Of a stretch of DNA of 64,000 nt, positions 57,155-64,000 are shown in pieces. A model generated the notes under the pieces. The model saw nothing but the letters and a program-made list of their open reading frames with translations. It searched no databases and was not told the DNA's origin. Source of the stretch: an uncultured Alphaproteobacteria bacterium. Its GTDB lineage: Bacteria; Pseudomonadota; Alphaproteobacteria; Rhodobacterales; Rhodobacteraceae. The position numbers and the translations under genes are program-made. Position 1 is the stretch's first letter; each line of letters begins with the position of its first letter. Location of the stretch: NCBI GenBank assembly GCA_929200255.1, contig CAKMYZ010000002.1, positions 1 through 64,000 on the forward strand. The letters are read 5' to 3'.

Positions 57155-58168
57155 ATGAAATTTTTATCCAAAGCCGTTCTGGCGGCAAGCATCGTCGTTG
57201 CTGCACCTGCCGCACAGGCGCAGGACACCGAAGAGGCAAGCTATATCCTTGCGACGGCCTCAACCGGTGGCACCTACTACCCCGTCGGCGTGGCCCTTTC
57301 TACGCTTGTAAAGGTCAAGCTCGAACCGCGCCAAAAAATCGGCATGTCCGCGATCAGCTCTGCGGGTTCTGGCGAAAACGTCCGCCTGATCCGTGAAGGC
57401 GAAGCGCAGTTTGGCATTCTGCAGGGCCTCTTTGGCTATTATGCAGCCTCGGGCACTGGTCCGGTTGCAGATGCAGGACCACAAGATCATCTGCGGTCCG
57501 TGACAATGCTGTGGCAGAATGTTGAACAGTTTGTCGTCACCTCTGACGTGGCCACCACCGGCACGATTGAGGATATGGTTGCGCTGACAGGCGAAAGCAT
57601 GGCCCTGGGCCGCCAGAACTCTGGCACGATCGGGTCAAACGCCACGATCATGTCCGGTTTCGGTATTGATATCGAAACTGACTATGAGCTGGTCTTTGCA
57701 GGCTACGGTCCATCCGCCGAGGCGTTGCAAAACGGTCAGGTCAAGGGCATCGGGACACCGGCGGGCGTGCCCACAGGTGCCGTCAGCCAGTTGATGGCTG
57801 CTGCCGGTGACAGCGTCACCATGCTGAACTTCACCGATGAGCAGATGGCCATGGCGGACGGCGATCGCGGCCTTTGGACGCGCTACGTGATCCCAGCGGG
57901 CACCTATCCGGGTCAGGCTGAGGATATCAACACAATTGCGCAGCCAAACTTCCTGGCAACACATGCGGATCTGCCAGAGGAAAACGTCTATCAAATCACC
58001 AAGACGATCTATGAGAACCTGCCGTTCCTGCAGGCGATCCACCCGGCCACCAAAGCCATGGCGCTCGAGGCCGCGATTGCGGGTCTGCCGGTGCCACTGC
58101 ACCCCGGTGCAGCCCGGTTCTATCAGGAGCAGGGGATCGAGATCCCTGAGCGTCTGATCGCCAACTAA
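57155..58168 (+). CDS. TAXI-family TRAP transporter solute-binding protein
   Basis: A 337-residue exported protein with a signal peptide cleaved near AQAQ-DT. The TAXI signature is ILATASTGGTYYPVG, with ISSAGSGENVRLIREGEAQF after it. It delivers an organic acid or amino acid to the fused permease encoded 57 bases downstream. Ligand unknown. Confidence 0.92.
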   Translation: MKFLSKAVLAASIVVAAPAAQAQDTEEASYILATASTGGTYYPVGVALSTLVKVKLEPRQKIGMSAISSAGSGENVRLIREGEAQFGILQGLFGYYAASGTGPVADAGPQDHLRSVTMLWQNVEQFVVTSDVATTGTIEDMVALTGESMALGRQNSGTIGSNATIMSGFGIDIETDYELVFAGYGPSAEALQNGQVKGIGTPAGVPTGAVSQLMAAAGDSVTMLNFTDEQMAMADGDRGLWTRYVIPAGTYPGQAEDINTIAQPNFLATHADLPEENVYQITKTIYENLPFLQAIHPATKAMALEAAIAGLPVPLHPGAARFYQEQGIEIPERLIAN

Positions 58169-58225
58169 ACGCAGCCCGGCCCGTGCCATTTTGGTGCGGG
58201 CCGATCTTTGTGCAAGGGGACGCCC

Positions 58226-60322
58226 ATGTCAGACGAAACCCCAATCGACGCACCGGGTTTGCGCGCATTCATCGGGTTGCCCAACACCGCCCTGACCGTG
58301 TTGTGCTTTCTGGTCGCCGTCGGACATATTGTCGTCGCCCTCTATCCCCAACTCATGACTGAGTTTCACCGCAACGCGTTTCACTTTGCTGGATTTGCGT
58401 TTTTGGCGGCTGTGCTACACCCAATGATCAAGGGCAAAACCCGCAGCAAGCCGATGCTGATATTTGATCTGGCATTGGGCACATTGATTGCAGTGTCAGC
58501 CATATACCTGCCCTATGCCGAGCAAGGCATCTACGACCGCAGTGTCAAATTCAACACGTTGGACTGGATCGCAGCCGTGATCTGCATTCTTGGCGCGATT
58601 GAACTGACGCGCCGCCTGACCGGTCTGGTCATCCCCTGCCTGATCATTATCGCGATCTCCTACGTGGGCTGGTGGGGCCAGTTAGTTGGCGGCGTATTTT
58701 CGTTCCCCGGCCTGAGTTGGGAATCCATCGCGTTCCGCTCAATCTTTGGGGATGACGCAATGTTCGGGACAATCGCACGGATTTCGTCCACCTTTGTCTT
58801 TCTCTTCATCATCTTTGGTGCATTCTTGCTGCGTTCGGGTGCGGGCGATTTCGTCATCAATATTGCCCGCGCGATAGCGGGCCGTTTGGTTGGCGGGCCG
58901 GGCATTGTTGCCGTTATTGCTTCGGGCCTCACAGGCACGATTTCCGGCTCTGCTGTGGCCAATACTGCCTCGACCGGCGTGATCACGATTCCCTTGATGA
59001 AAAAGGCAGGCTTTCCTGCCAAATTCGCAGGCGGGGTCGAGGCTGCGTCCTCCACCGGTGGCCAATTGATGCCCCCCATTATGGGTGCGGGTGCCTTCGT
59101 GATGGCAAGCTTTACCCAAATTCCTTACGAAACCATCGTCGCGGTCGCGGCCCTGCCTGCCCTGCTCTATTTCCTGTCCGTCGTCTTCTTCGTGCGGATT
59201 GAGGCGCGCCGCTTGGGCCTGCAACCAATGGACAATGAAGGCGAAACGGTTGGCTCTGCCTTTAAGAAAGGCGGTGCCAGCTTTGTCATTCCCATTGGGT
59301 TGCTGATCACCCTGCTGGTGTCCGGCTTTACGCCTGCTTATGCCGCCGTCTACGGCATTCTGGCGGTGATCGGATCAAGTTGGCTGACAGAAAACCGCAT
59401 GGGGCCGCGCGCGGTGTTTGAGGCGCTGGTGATGGGCACAAAGGGCATGATCATGACGGCCGTCCTCCTGTGCGCGGTGGGCCTTGTGGTTAATGTGATT
59501 GCAACAGCAGGGATCGGAAACACCTTTAGCCTGATGATTGCTGATTGGGCCGGTGGCAATCTGCTGATCGCCATTGTGATGGTGGCCATTGCCAGCCTTG
59601 TGCTGGGCATGGGGTTGCCTGTGACGGCGGCCTATATCGTGCTGGCCACATTGTCCGCCCCGGCCCTTGCGGGTATGATCGCCGACAGGTTTGTGATTGA
59701 TGCACTGGCCAGCGGCAATCTGCCCGAAACCGCCCAGGCGATCCTGATGATTGGCGTCCCTGATCCCGCCGTTCTGGCAGGCCCGCTTAACTTTGAAGAC
59801 GCGCGTGACCTGATCCGCGCTTTGCCGCTTGAAATCGCGGCCCCTTTGCGTGATCTGGTCGTTCCGCAGGACATTGCGATTGCAGCACTGCTATCGGCCC
59901 ATATGATCATCTTCTGGCTAAGCCAGGACAGCAACGTCACCCCCCCTGTTGCCCTGGCAGCCTTTACCGCAGCGGCCATCGCCAAGGCCCCCGCAATGGC
60001 GACAGGCATTGCAAGCTGGAAGCTGGCCAAGGGCCTTTACATCGTGCCGTTGATGATGGCCTACACGCCGCTGCTATCGGGCGACTGGGCTGTCATGCTG
60101 GTGCTTTTCGGCTTTGGTGTGGTGGGTATCTACGGGCTTGCCGGGGCCTTGCAGGGCTGCATGGAGACGCGGCTAAATCCTAGCCTGCGTGTCGTATCGG
60201 GACTGGCCGGGGTGGCATGTCTCTGGCCCGGAATGCTGTTGGTCAACTTCGTTGGGGCCGCCGTGGTGATCGGCCTGTTCGTCATCAGCACGCGGCAGGT
60301 GCACGCAAAGGCCTTATCATGA
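58226..60322 (+). CDS. Fused TRAP transporter permease (DctQM type)
   Basis: A 698-residue membrane protein fusing the small four-helix and large twelve-helix TRAP subunits, as usual for TAXI systems. The conserved GTISGSAVANTASTGVITIP lies near residue 245, followed by AASSTGGQLMPPIMGAGAF. It overlaps the GFA-family gene by four bases (ATGA). Confidence 0.92.
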   Translation: MSDETPIDAPGLRAFIGLPNTALTVLCFLVAVGHIVVALYPQLMTEFHRNAFHFAGFAFLAAVLHPMIKGKTRSKPMLIFDLALGTLIAVSAIYLPYAEQGIYDRSVKFNTLDWIAAVICILGAIELTRRLTGLVIPCLIIIAISYVGWWGQLVGGVFSFPGLSWESIAFRSIFGDDAMFGTIARISSTFVFLFIIFGAFLLRSGAGDFVINIARAIAGRLVGGPGIVAVIASGLTGTISGSAVANTASTGVITIPLMKKAGFPAKFAGGVEAASSTGGQLMPPIMGAGAFVMASFTQIPYETIVAVAALPALLYFLSVVFFVRIEARRLGLQPMDNEGETVGSAFKKGGASFVIPIGLLITLLVSGFTPAYAAVYGILAVIGSSWLTENRMGPRAVFEALVMGTKGMIMTAVLLCAVGLVVNVIATAGIGNTFSLMIADWAGGNLLIAIVMVAIASLVLGMGLPVTAAYIVLATLSAPALAGMIADRFVIDALASGNLPETAQAILMIGVPDPAVLAGPLNFEDARDLIRALPLEIAAPLRDLVVPQDIAIAALLSAHMIIFWLSQDSNVTPPVALAAFTAAAIAKAPAMATGIASWKLAKGLYIVPLMMAYTPLLSGDWAVMLVLFGFGVVGIYGLAGALQGCMETRLNPSLRVVSGLAGVACLWPGMLLVNFVGAAVVIGLFVISTRQVHAKALS

Positions 60323-60705
60323 ACACGCACCAAGGCAGTTGTCTTTGCGGGAAAGTCACCTTTGTGATCAAGGGTGACCTGCCGCCGCTTAACGCCTGCC
60401 ACTGCACGGCCTGCCGCAAGCAGTCTGGCCATTTTGAAGTGTCGGTCGATATCCCCCGCAGCGCCCTGTCGGTCACTGGCGAAGCACACATCGGCTGGTA
60501 TCAGTCATCTGCGAAGGTGCGGCGCGGGTTTTGCAAGACCTGCGGCTCAACGCTGTTTTGGGATCCCATCTTTCAGGATTGGACGGCCGTGGCGATGGGG
60601 GCCTTTGATACGCCAACACATACCAAAATCGCACGGCACATCTTTGTGTCGGAAAAGGGTGACTACTACGACATCACCGATGGGTTGCCGCAAAACGAGA
60701 CCTGA
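60319..60705 (+). CDS. GFA family (Gfa/CENP-V fold) zinc protein
   Basis: A 128-residue protein with the zinc cysteines CLCG near residue 8, ACHCTACR near 28 and FCKTCGS near 75. Named for glutathione-dependent formaldehyde activation, but most members are uncharacterised. It is translationally coupled to the TRAP permease, so it may act on the imported compound; that is inference. Confidence 0.87.
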   Translation: MNTHQGSCLCGKVTFVIKGDLPPLNACHCTACRKQSGHFEVSVDIPRSALSVTGEAHIGWYQSSAKVRRGFCKTCGSTLFWDPIFQDWTAVAMGAFDTPTHTKIARHIFVSEKGDYYDITDGLPQNET

Positions 60706-60715
60706 GAAAACACAA

Positions 60716-60756
60716 AGGCGGCCCCGGATGGGACCGCCCCGTCTTTTGCTCGATTG
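60716..60756. terminator. Bidirectional terminator between the GFA gene and degP
   Basis: GGCGGCCCC and GGGACCGCC form a stem with one mismatch around GGAT. The plus strand continues GTCTTTTG and the minus strand TTTGTGTTTT, so it can serve both convergent genes. Confidence 0.75.
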
Positions 60757-60762
60757 AGCAAG

Positions 60763-62244
60763 TTACTCTTCAAGCACGAGCGCCACAAACCGTGGATCAC
60801 CACCGCGACGGACCAACAGCAGGATCGATTTGCGCCCTGCTTCGGATGCCGCTTCGACCTGGGCCGCCAGATCATCGACGGTTGCGACCGGGTCCTGCCC
60901 TGCTTCAGTGATCACATCACCTTCAAGCAGGCCTTTGGATGCCGCCTCGGACTCTGGGTTGATCGCAGTGATCACAAGACCAGTTTCGACCGACAGGGAA
61001 AACTGATCTGTCAGCTCTGGTGTGATCTCGGACAATGTCAGACCAAGGATCTCGGACTGCTCCGGCTCTTCGCTTTCCTCGGTCGAGGCTGGGAAAGCCA
61101 CAGCTTCGGAGGTTTCACGGCGACCCAGAACAACGGTCAGGTCTTCCATGTCACCATCGCGCAAGACGGTCACGGGCACTTCTTTGCCAACCGGGCTGTT
61201 GCCAACGATACGGACCAACTCGCGGGTGTCTTCAATCTCGATCCCGTCGAAATTCAGGATCACGTCACCGGCCAGCATACCCGCATTCTCGGCGGGGCCA
61301 GCGGGCACATCCGTGACCAAGGCACCGCGCGCAAGTCCCAAACCTTCGATGGCGTCGACCATATCAGGGGTGACATCCTGAATGCGCACACCCAACCAAC
61401 CACGGCGGGTTTCACCGAATTCGATCAACTGATCAACAACATTGGTAACAACAGCAGAAGACATCGCAAAGCCGATCCCAATGGACCCACCATTGGGTGA
61501 CAGGATCGCGGTGTTCACCCCGACAACTTCACCGTCCATGTTGAACAGTGGACCGCCAGAATTGCCGCGGTTGATCGCGGCATCTGTCTGAATGTAATCG
61601 TCATAGGTGCCCGACAGCGCACGGTTGCGGGCAGAAACGATACCGGCAGAGACCGAAAAGCCCTGACCAAGCGGGTTGCCCATGGCCATGACCCAGTCAC
61701 CCACGCGGGCACCAACGGCGTTACTGTCGCCGAATTCCACAAATGGCAGGCCTTCCAGATCAACCTTCAACACAGCGATATCGGTGTTGGGGTCTGTGCC
61801 CACCAATTCAGCAGGGACACCGGGTTCACCGCCCGGAAAAAATTCGATGAGGATCTCGTCAGCACCTTCGATGACGTGGTTGTTCGTGACGATATAGCCG
61901 TCGTCAGAAATGACAAAACCAGAGCCCAGCGCCGAAGAACGTTGCGTGCGATCGCCTGGCCCACGCTCGAGGTCGTCAAAGAACTCCTCAAACGGAGAGC
62001 CCTCGGGCACAAGTCCCTGCGGCCCGGTGCGGCCTGCAATTGTTGTGCTGGTGGTAATGTTGACAACCGATGGGCTGATCTGCTCGGCCAGATCGGCGAA
62101 TGTTGCTGGGCGCGATTGCGCGGCAGCGGCTGTGATCTGCGCCAGCACCATCGCAACGGCGACAGCGAGGGTCGTCACCAGCGCCATGATCAGATGGCGT
62201 GTGCGCGTCTCTTGGTGTTGAATTGCGGTTGCCTTGGCTTTCAC
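60763..62244 (-). CDS. degP: Periplasmic Do-type serine protease (DegP/DegQ)
   Basis: A 493-residue HtrA protease with a signal/anchor (about 17-43). The catalytic triad is His123 (TNNHVI), Asp155 (NTDIAVLK) and Ser229 (GNSGGP). Two PDZ domains follow (about 285-365 and 395-490). It degrades or refolds damaged envelope proteins. It follows hflK-hflC but has its own promoter candidate and a terminator upstream. Confidence 0.94.
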   Translation of the reverse strand: MKAKATAIQHQETRTRHLIMALVTTLAVAVAMVLAQITAAAAQSRPATFADLAEQISPSVVNITTSTTIAGRTGPQGLVPEGSPFEEFFDDLERGPGDRTQRSSALGSGFVISDDGYIVTNNHVIEGADEILIEFFPGGEPGVPAELVGTDPNTDIAVLKVDLEGLPFVEFGDSNAVGARVGDWVMAMGNPLGQGFSVSAGIVSARNRALSGTYDDYIQTDAAINRGNSGGPLFNMDGEVVGVNTAILSPNGGSIGIGFAMSSAVVTNVVDQLIEFGETRRGWLGVRIQDVTPDMVDAIEGLGLARGALVTDVPAGPAENAGMLAGDVILNFDGIEIEDTRELVRIVGNSPVGKEVPVTVLRDGDMEDLTVVLGRRETSEAVAFPASTEESEEPEQSEILGLTLSEITPELTDQFSLSVETGLVITAINPESEAASKGLLEGDVITEAGQDPVATVDDLAAQVEAASEAGRKSILLLVRRGGDPRFVALVLEE

Positions 62245-62308
62245 GGGCCAATCTCCTTTGTCATGTCTCGGGGCGGATCAGAGCCGATCCTATCAATTCA
62301 TCATGTTC

Positions 62309-62336
62309 TATGTAGGGCGCAAATTGTGCAACGCAA
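62309..62336 (-). promoter_or_regulatory. Candidate degP promoter
   Basis: On the minus strand TTGCGT, 16 bases, TACATA, about 65 bases before the degP start and downstream of the hflC terminator. Confidence 0.4.
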
Positions 62337-62403
62337 ACTTCTGGCACAAACGCTCAATAGGCCGTGATTGCCTGTGTGAGGTGTGTTTTTCGTGAACTGA
62401 AAC

Positions 62404-62431
62404 AAAAAAGGGCCAGCAAAACGCCAGCCCT
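62404..62431 (-). terminator. Terminator of hflC
   Basis: On the minus strand GGGCTGGC and GCTGGCCC form an eight-pair stem (two wobble pairs) followed by six T residues, about 25 bases after the hflC stop. Confidence 0.78.
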
Positions 62432-62454
62432 TTTCGTATCTTTTCACCGCAAGC

Positions 62455-63333
62455 CTACTCGCTCGCGGCACCTTGATCGGACTTCAGGTAGTTGAAAAAC
62501 TCATTGTCAGGCGACAGAACCATCGTTGAGTTCCCCGGCCGCAGCGACCGTTGGTAAGCGGTCATAGAGCGATAGAATTCAAAGAATTCAGGATCAGCGC
62601 CAAAGGCGTTTGCGAAAATCTCGTTCCGCTCAGCGTCGGCCTCACCCTGAATGATCTGGCTTTCACGTTCTGCCTCAGACACCAGCTCGATCACGGTACG
62701 GTCGGCTTGCGCTTCAATACGTTGCGCAGCCTCATTACCGCGCGCGATTTCGTCCGCAGCCTCGCGCTCACGCTCGGCTTTCATACGTTCGTAGGTCGCG
62801 TTGAGGTTTTCCGGCGGTAAGTCTGTCCGCTTTAGACGCACATCAATGACTTGCAGACCAAGTGATGTTGCCTCTGCGATTGCAGAGTTGCGAATGCGCA
62901 GCATGAGCGCTGCACGGTCCGTAGACAGAATATCGTTTGACGAAACAGAACCCAGAACCTCACGTGTTTCAGCGCGCAGGATGCTGTCCAGACGGCGCGC
63001 CGCCGCCTCTTCGCCACCAGAACCCACCGCGCGGCGGAACTGTTCAACGTCTGCAATCCGGTAGCGTGCAAAGGCATCGACAACCAGACGGCGATCATCC
63101 GACGGTGTCACCTCAAGCGGCTCCAAATCACGGCTGAGGATGCGGTCGTCATAACGCACGACTTCCTGGATTAATGGGATTTTGAAGCCCAACCCCGGCT
63201 CTTCCTGCACTCTGACGATCTGACCGAACTGGAGGACCAGCGCCTTTTCGCGTTCGTCCACGATGAAGATCGACGACAGTGCGACAATCACGGCAACCGC
63301 AACTGCCGGCAATAGGAATGCTGACTTACGCAT
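62455..63333 (-). CDS. hflC: HflC, subunit of the HflKC membrane complex
   Basis: A 292-residue SPFH/prohibitin protein with one N-terminal membrane helix (about 5-25) and the VDEREKALVLQFGQIV strand, then a long charged coiled coil. HflKC encloses and modulates the FtsH protease. Its ATG overlaps the hflK stop (TAATG). Confidence 0.94.
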   Translation of the reverse strand: MRKSAFLLPAVAVAVIVALSSIFIVDEREKALVLQFGQIVRVQEEPGLGFKIPLIQEVVRYDDRILSRDLEPLEVTPSDDRRLVVDAFARYRIADVEQFRRAVGSGGEEAAARRLDSILRAETREVLGSVSSNDILSTDRAALMLRIRNSAIAEATSLGLQVIDVRLKRTDLPPENLNATYERMKAEREREAADEIARGNEAAQRIEAQADRTVIELVSEAERESQIIQGEADAERNEIFANAFGADPEFFEFYRSMTAYQRSLRPGNSTMVLSPDNEFFNYLKSDQGAASE

Positions 63334-64000
63334 TAGTTTGACCCTCCGGTTGTATTGCGACGCAGATCGTTCAGCGGCAAATACGGCACAACACCTTGTC
63401 CGCCCCCTTCGCCTTCATCCAGCAGGATGATGTCGACACCGCCCAGCACGCTTTCCATGGTTTCCAGATACAGGCGCTTGCGCGTTACCTCTGGCGCCTT
63501 TTCATACTCGGCCAGAACGGCAGAGAAACGGCTGGCTTCACCGGTCGCCTCGTTGACAACCTGTGCGCGGTAACCTTCAGCCTGCTCGAGAATTTGGGCG
63601 GCCTGGCCACGGGCTTCGGCCACAACACGGTTGGCATAGGCATCCGCCACGTTTTGCACCCGGTCACGTTCCTGTTCCGCATCCTGCACGGCGCGGAAAG
63701 AGGCGATGACGGGTTCTGGCGGATCGGCCTTGTCAAAGTTCACACGGATGATCGTCACACCTGAACCGTAACTATCAAGGGTGGACTGGATCAAATCCGC
63801 CAAACGATCAGCAATCGCGCCACGATCACGGTTCAGGATTGGTGCAAGGTCGGATTGCGAGATAATCTCGCGCATCGCGGACTCTGCCACAGCTTCAATC
63901 GTTTGCGGCGGGTTAGCGAGGTTAAAAAGATACTTTTCTGGATCGTTGATGTTCCAGACAACCTGAAAGTCGATATCGACGATGTTTTCATCACCCGTCA
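63333..64000 (-). CDS. hflK: HflK, partial (5' end beyond the window)
   Basis: About 222 C-terminal residues of the SPFH-domain partner of HflC. The frame enters the window reading GDENIVDIDFQVVW, the conserved SPFH strand, and continues RDRGAIADRLADLIQ and a coiled coil rich in Ala, Glu and Arg to GGSN. The membrane helix and N-terminal Gly/Pro-rich region lie past position 64000. Confidence 0.94.
   Translation of the reverse strand, partial: TGDENIVDIDFQVVWNINDPEKYLFNLANPPQTIEAVAESAMREIISQSDLAPILNRDRGAIADRLADLIQSTLDSYGSGVTIIRVNFDKADPPEPVIASFRAVQDAEQERDRVQNVADAYANRVVAEARGQAAQILEQAEGYRAQVVNEATGEASRFSAVLAEYEKAPEVTRKRLYLETMESVLGGVDIILLDEGEGGGQGVVPYLPLNDLRRNTTGGSN

Overview
The window reads as chromosomal DNA of a marine alphaproteobacterium of the Rhodobacteraceae (Roseobacter group). 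This rests on the high G+C coding, the hom-glpX-recJ-tRNA-Glu order, the gcvTHP operon behind a tandem glycine riboswitch, a membrane-bound PuuD urate hydroxylase, TRAP transport and the hflK-hflC-degP order. It is almost entirely core and metabolic genome. No CRISPR array, prophage, intact insertion sequence, rRNA operon or replication origin was seen.

Layout. 1-5.6 kb: a frameshifted DUF262 gene at the left edge, a small lipoprotein, an LMW protein-tyrosine phosphatase, a sirtuin, meaB with a PhyH-type dioxygenase, rpmB, and a TetR regulator with a palindromic operator. 5.6-10 kb: homoserine dehydrogenase, glpX, recJ and tRNA-Glu. 10-15 kb: a decayed carboxymuconolactone-decarboxylase pseudogene, then the glycine cleavage genes gcvT-gcvH-gcvP on the minus strand under a tandem glycine riboswitch. 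15.2-23 kb: urate/allantoin degradation (allE, NCS2 permease, allA, puuE-uraD fusion, uraH, LysR regulator, puuD). PuuD, UraH, UraD and PuuE take urate to allantoate, and AllE and AllA take ureidoglycine to glyoxylate; the allantoate-hydrolysing step is not in the window.

23-28.4 kb: a secreted 5'-nucleotidase, DUF952 protein, pyrD, a MATE exporter and two hotdog thioesterases. 28.5-36.1 kb: two tandem MerR regulators, then a fatty-acid beta-oxidation cluster (acyl-CoA dehydrogenase, GST, thiolase, NTF2-like protein, FadJ-type multifunctional enzyme). 36.1-40.1 kb: a sulfotransferase coupled to a gutted EamA transporter, an acyl-CoA ligase, a 33-bp inverted-repeat pair, and a membrane protein resembling an M48 peptidase without its zinc motif. 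40.1-44.7 kb: a tightly overlapping nucleoside-salvage operon cdd-deoA-deoB-add-upp.

44.7-54.2 kb: a VOC-cupin-cupin protein divergent from malic enzyme (with a striking AT palindrome), a YHS protein, prpE, an isolated DoxX-like membrane protein, NAD kinase and glyA. 54.2-64 kb: small membrane and lipoproteins, an alpha/beta hydrolase, an IS5-type transposase remnant, an FG-GAP protein with a ferredoxin, a TAXI-type TRAP transporter with a GFA-family enzyme, and the degP, hflC and hflK (partial) quality-control genes.

Nothing here is convincingly a wholly new system. The best leads are the zinc-motif-less M48-like protein, the VOC-cupin-cupin fusion, the inverted-repeat element, the maeB palindrome and three decayed genes (CMD, EamA, IS5). 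All family assignments are from reading the sequence; no database search was run.
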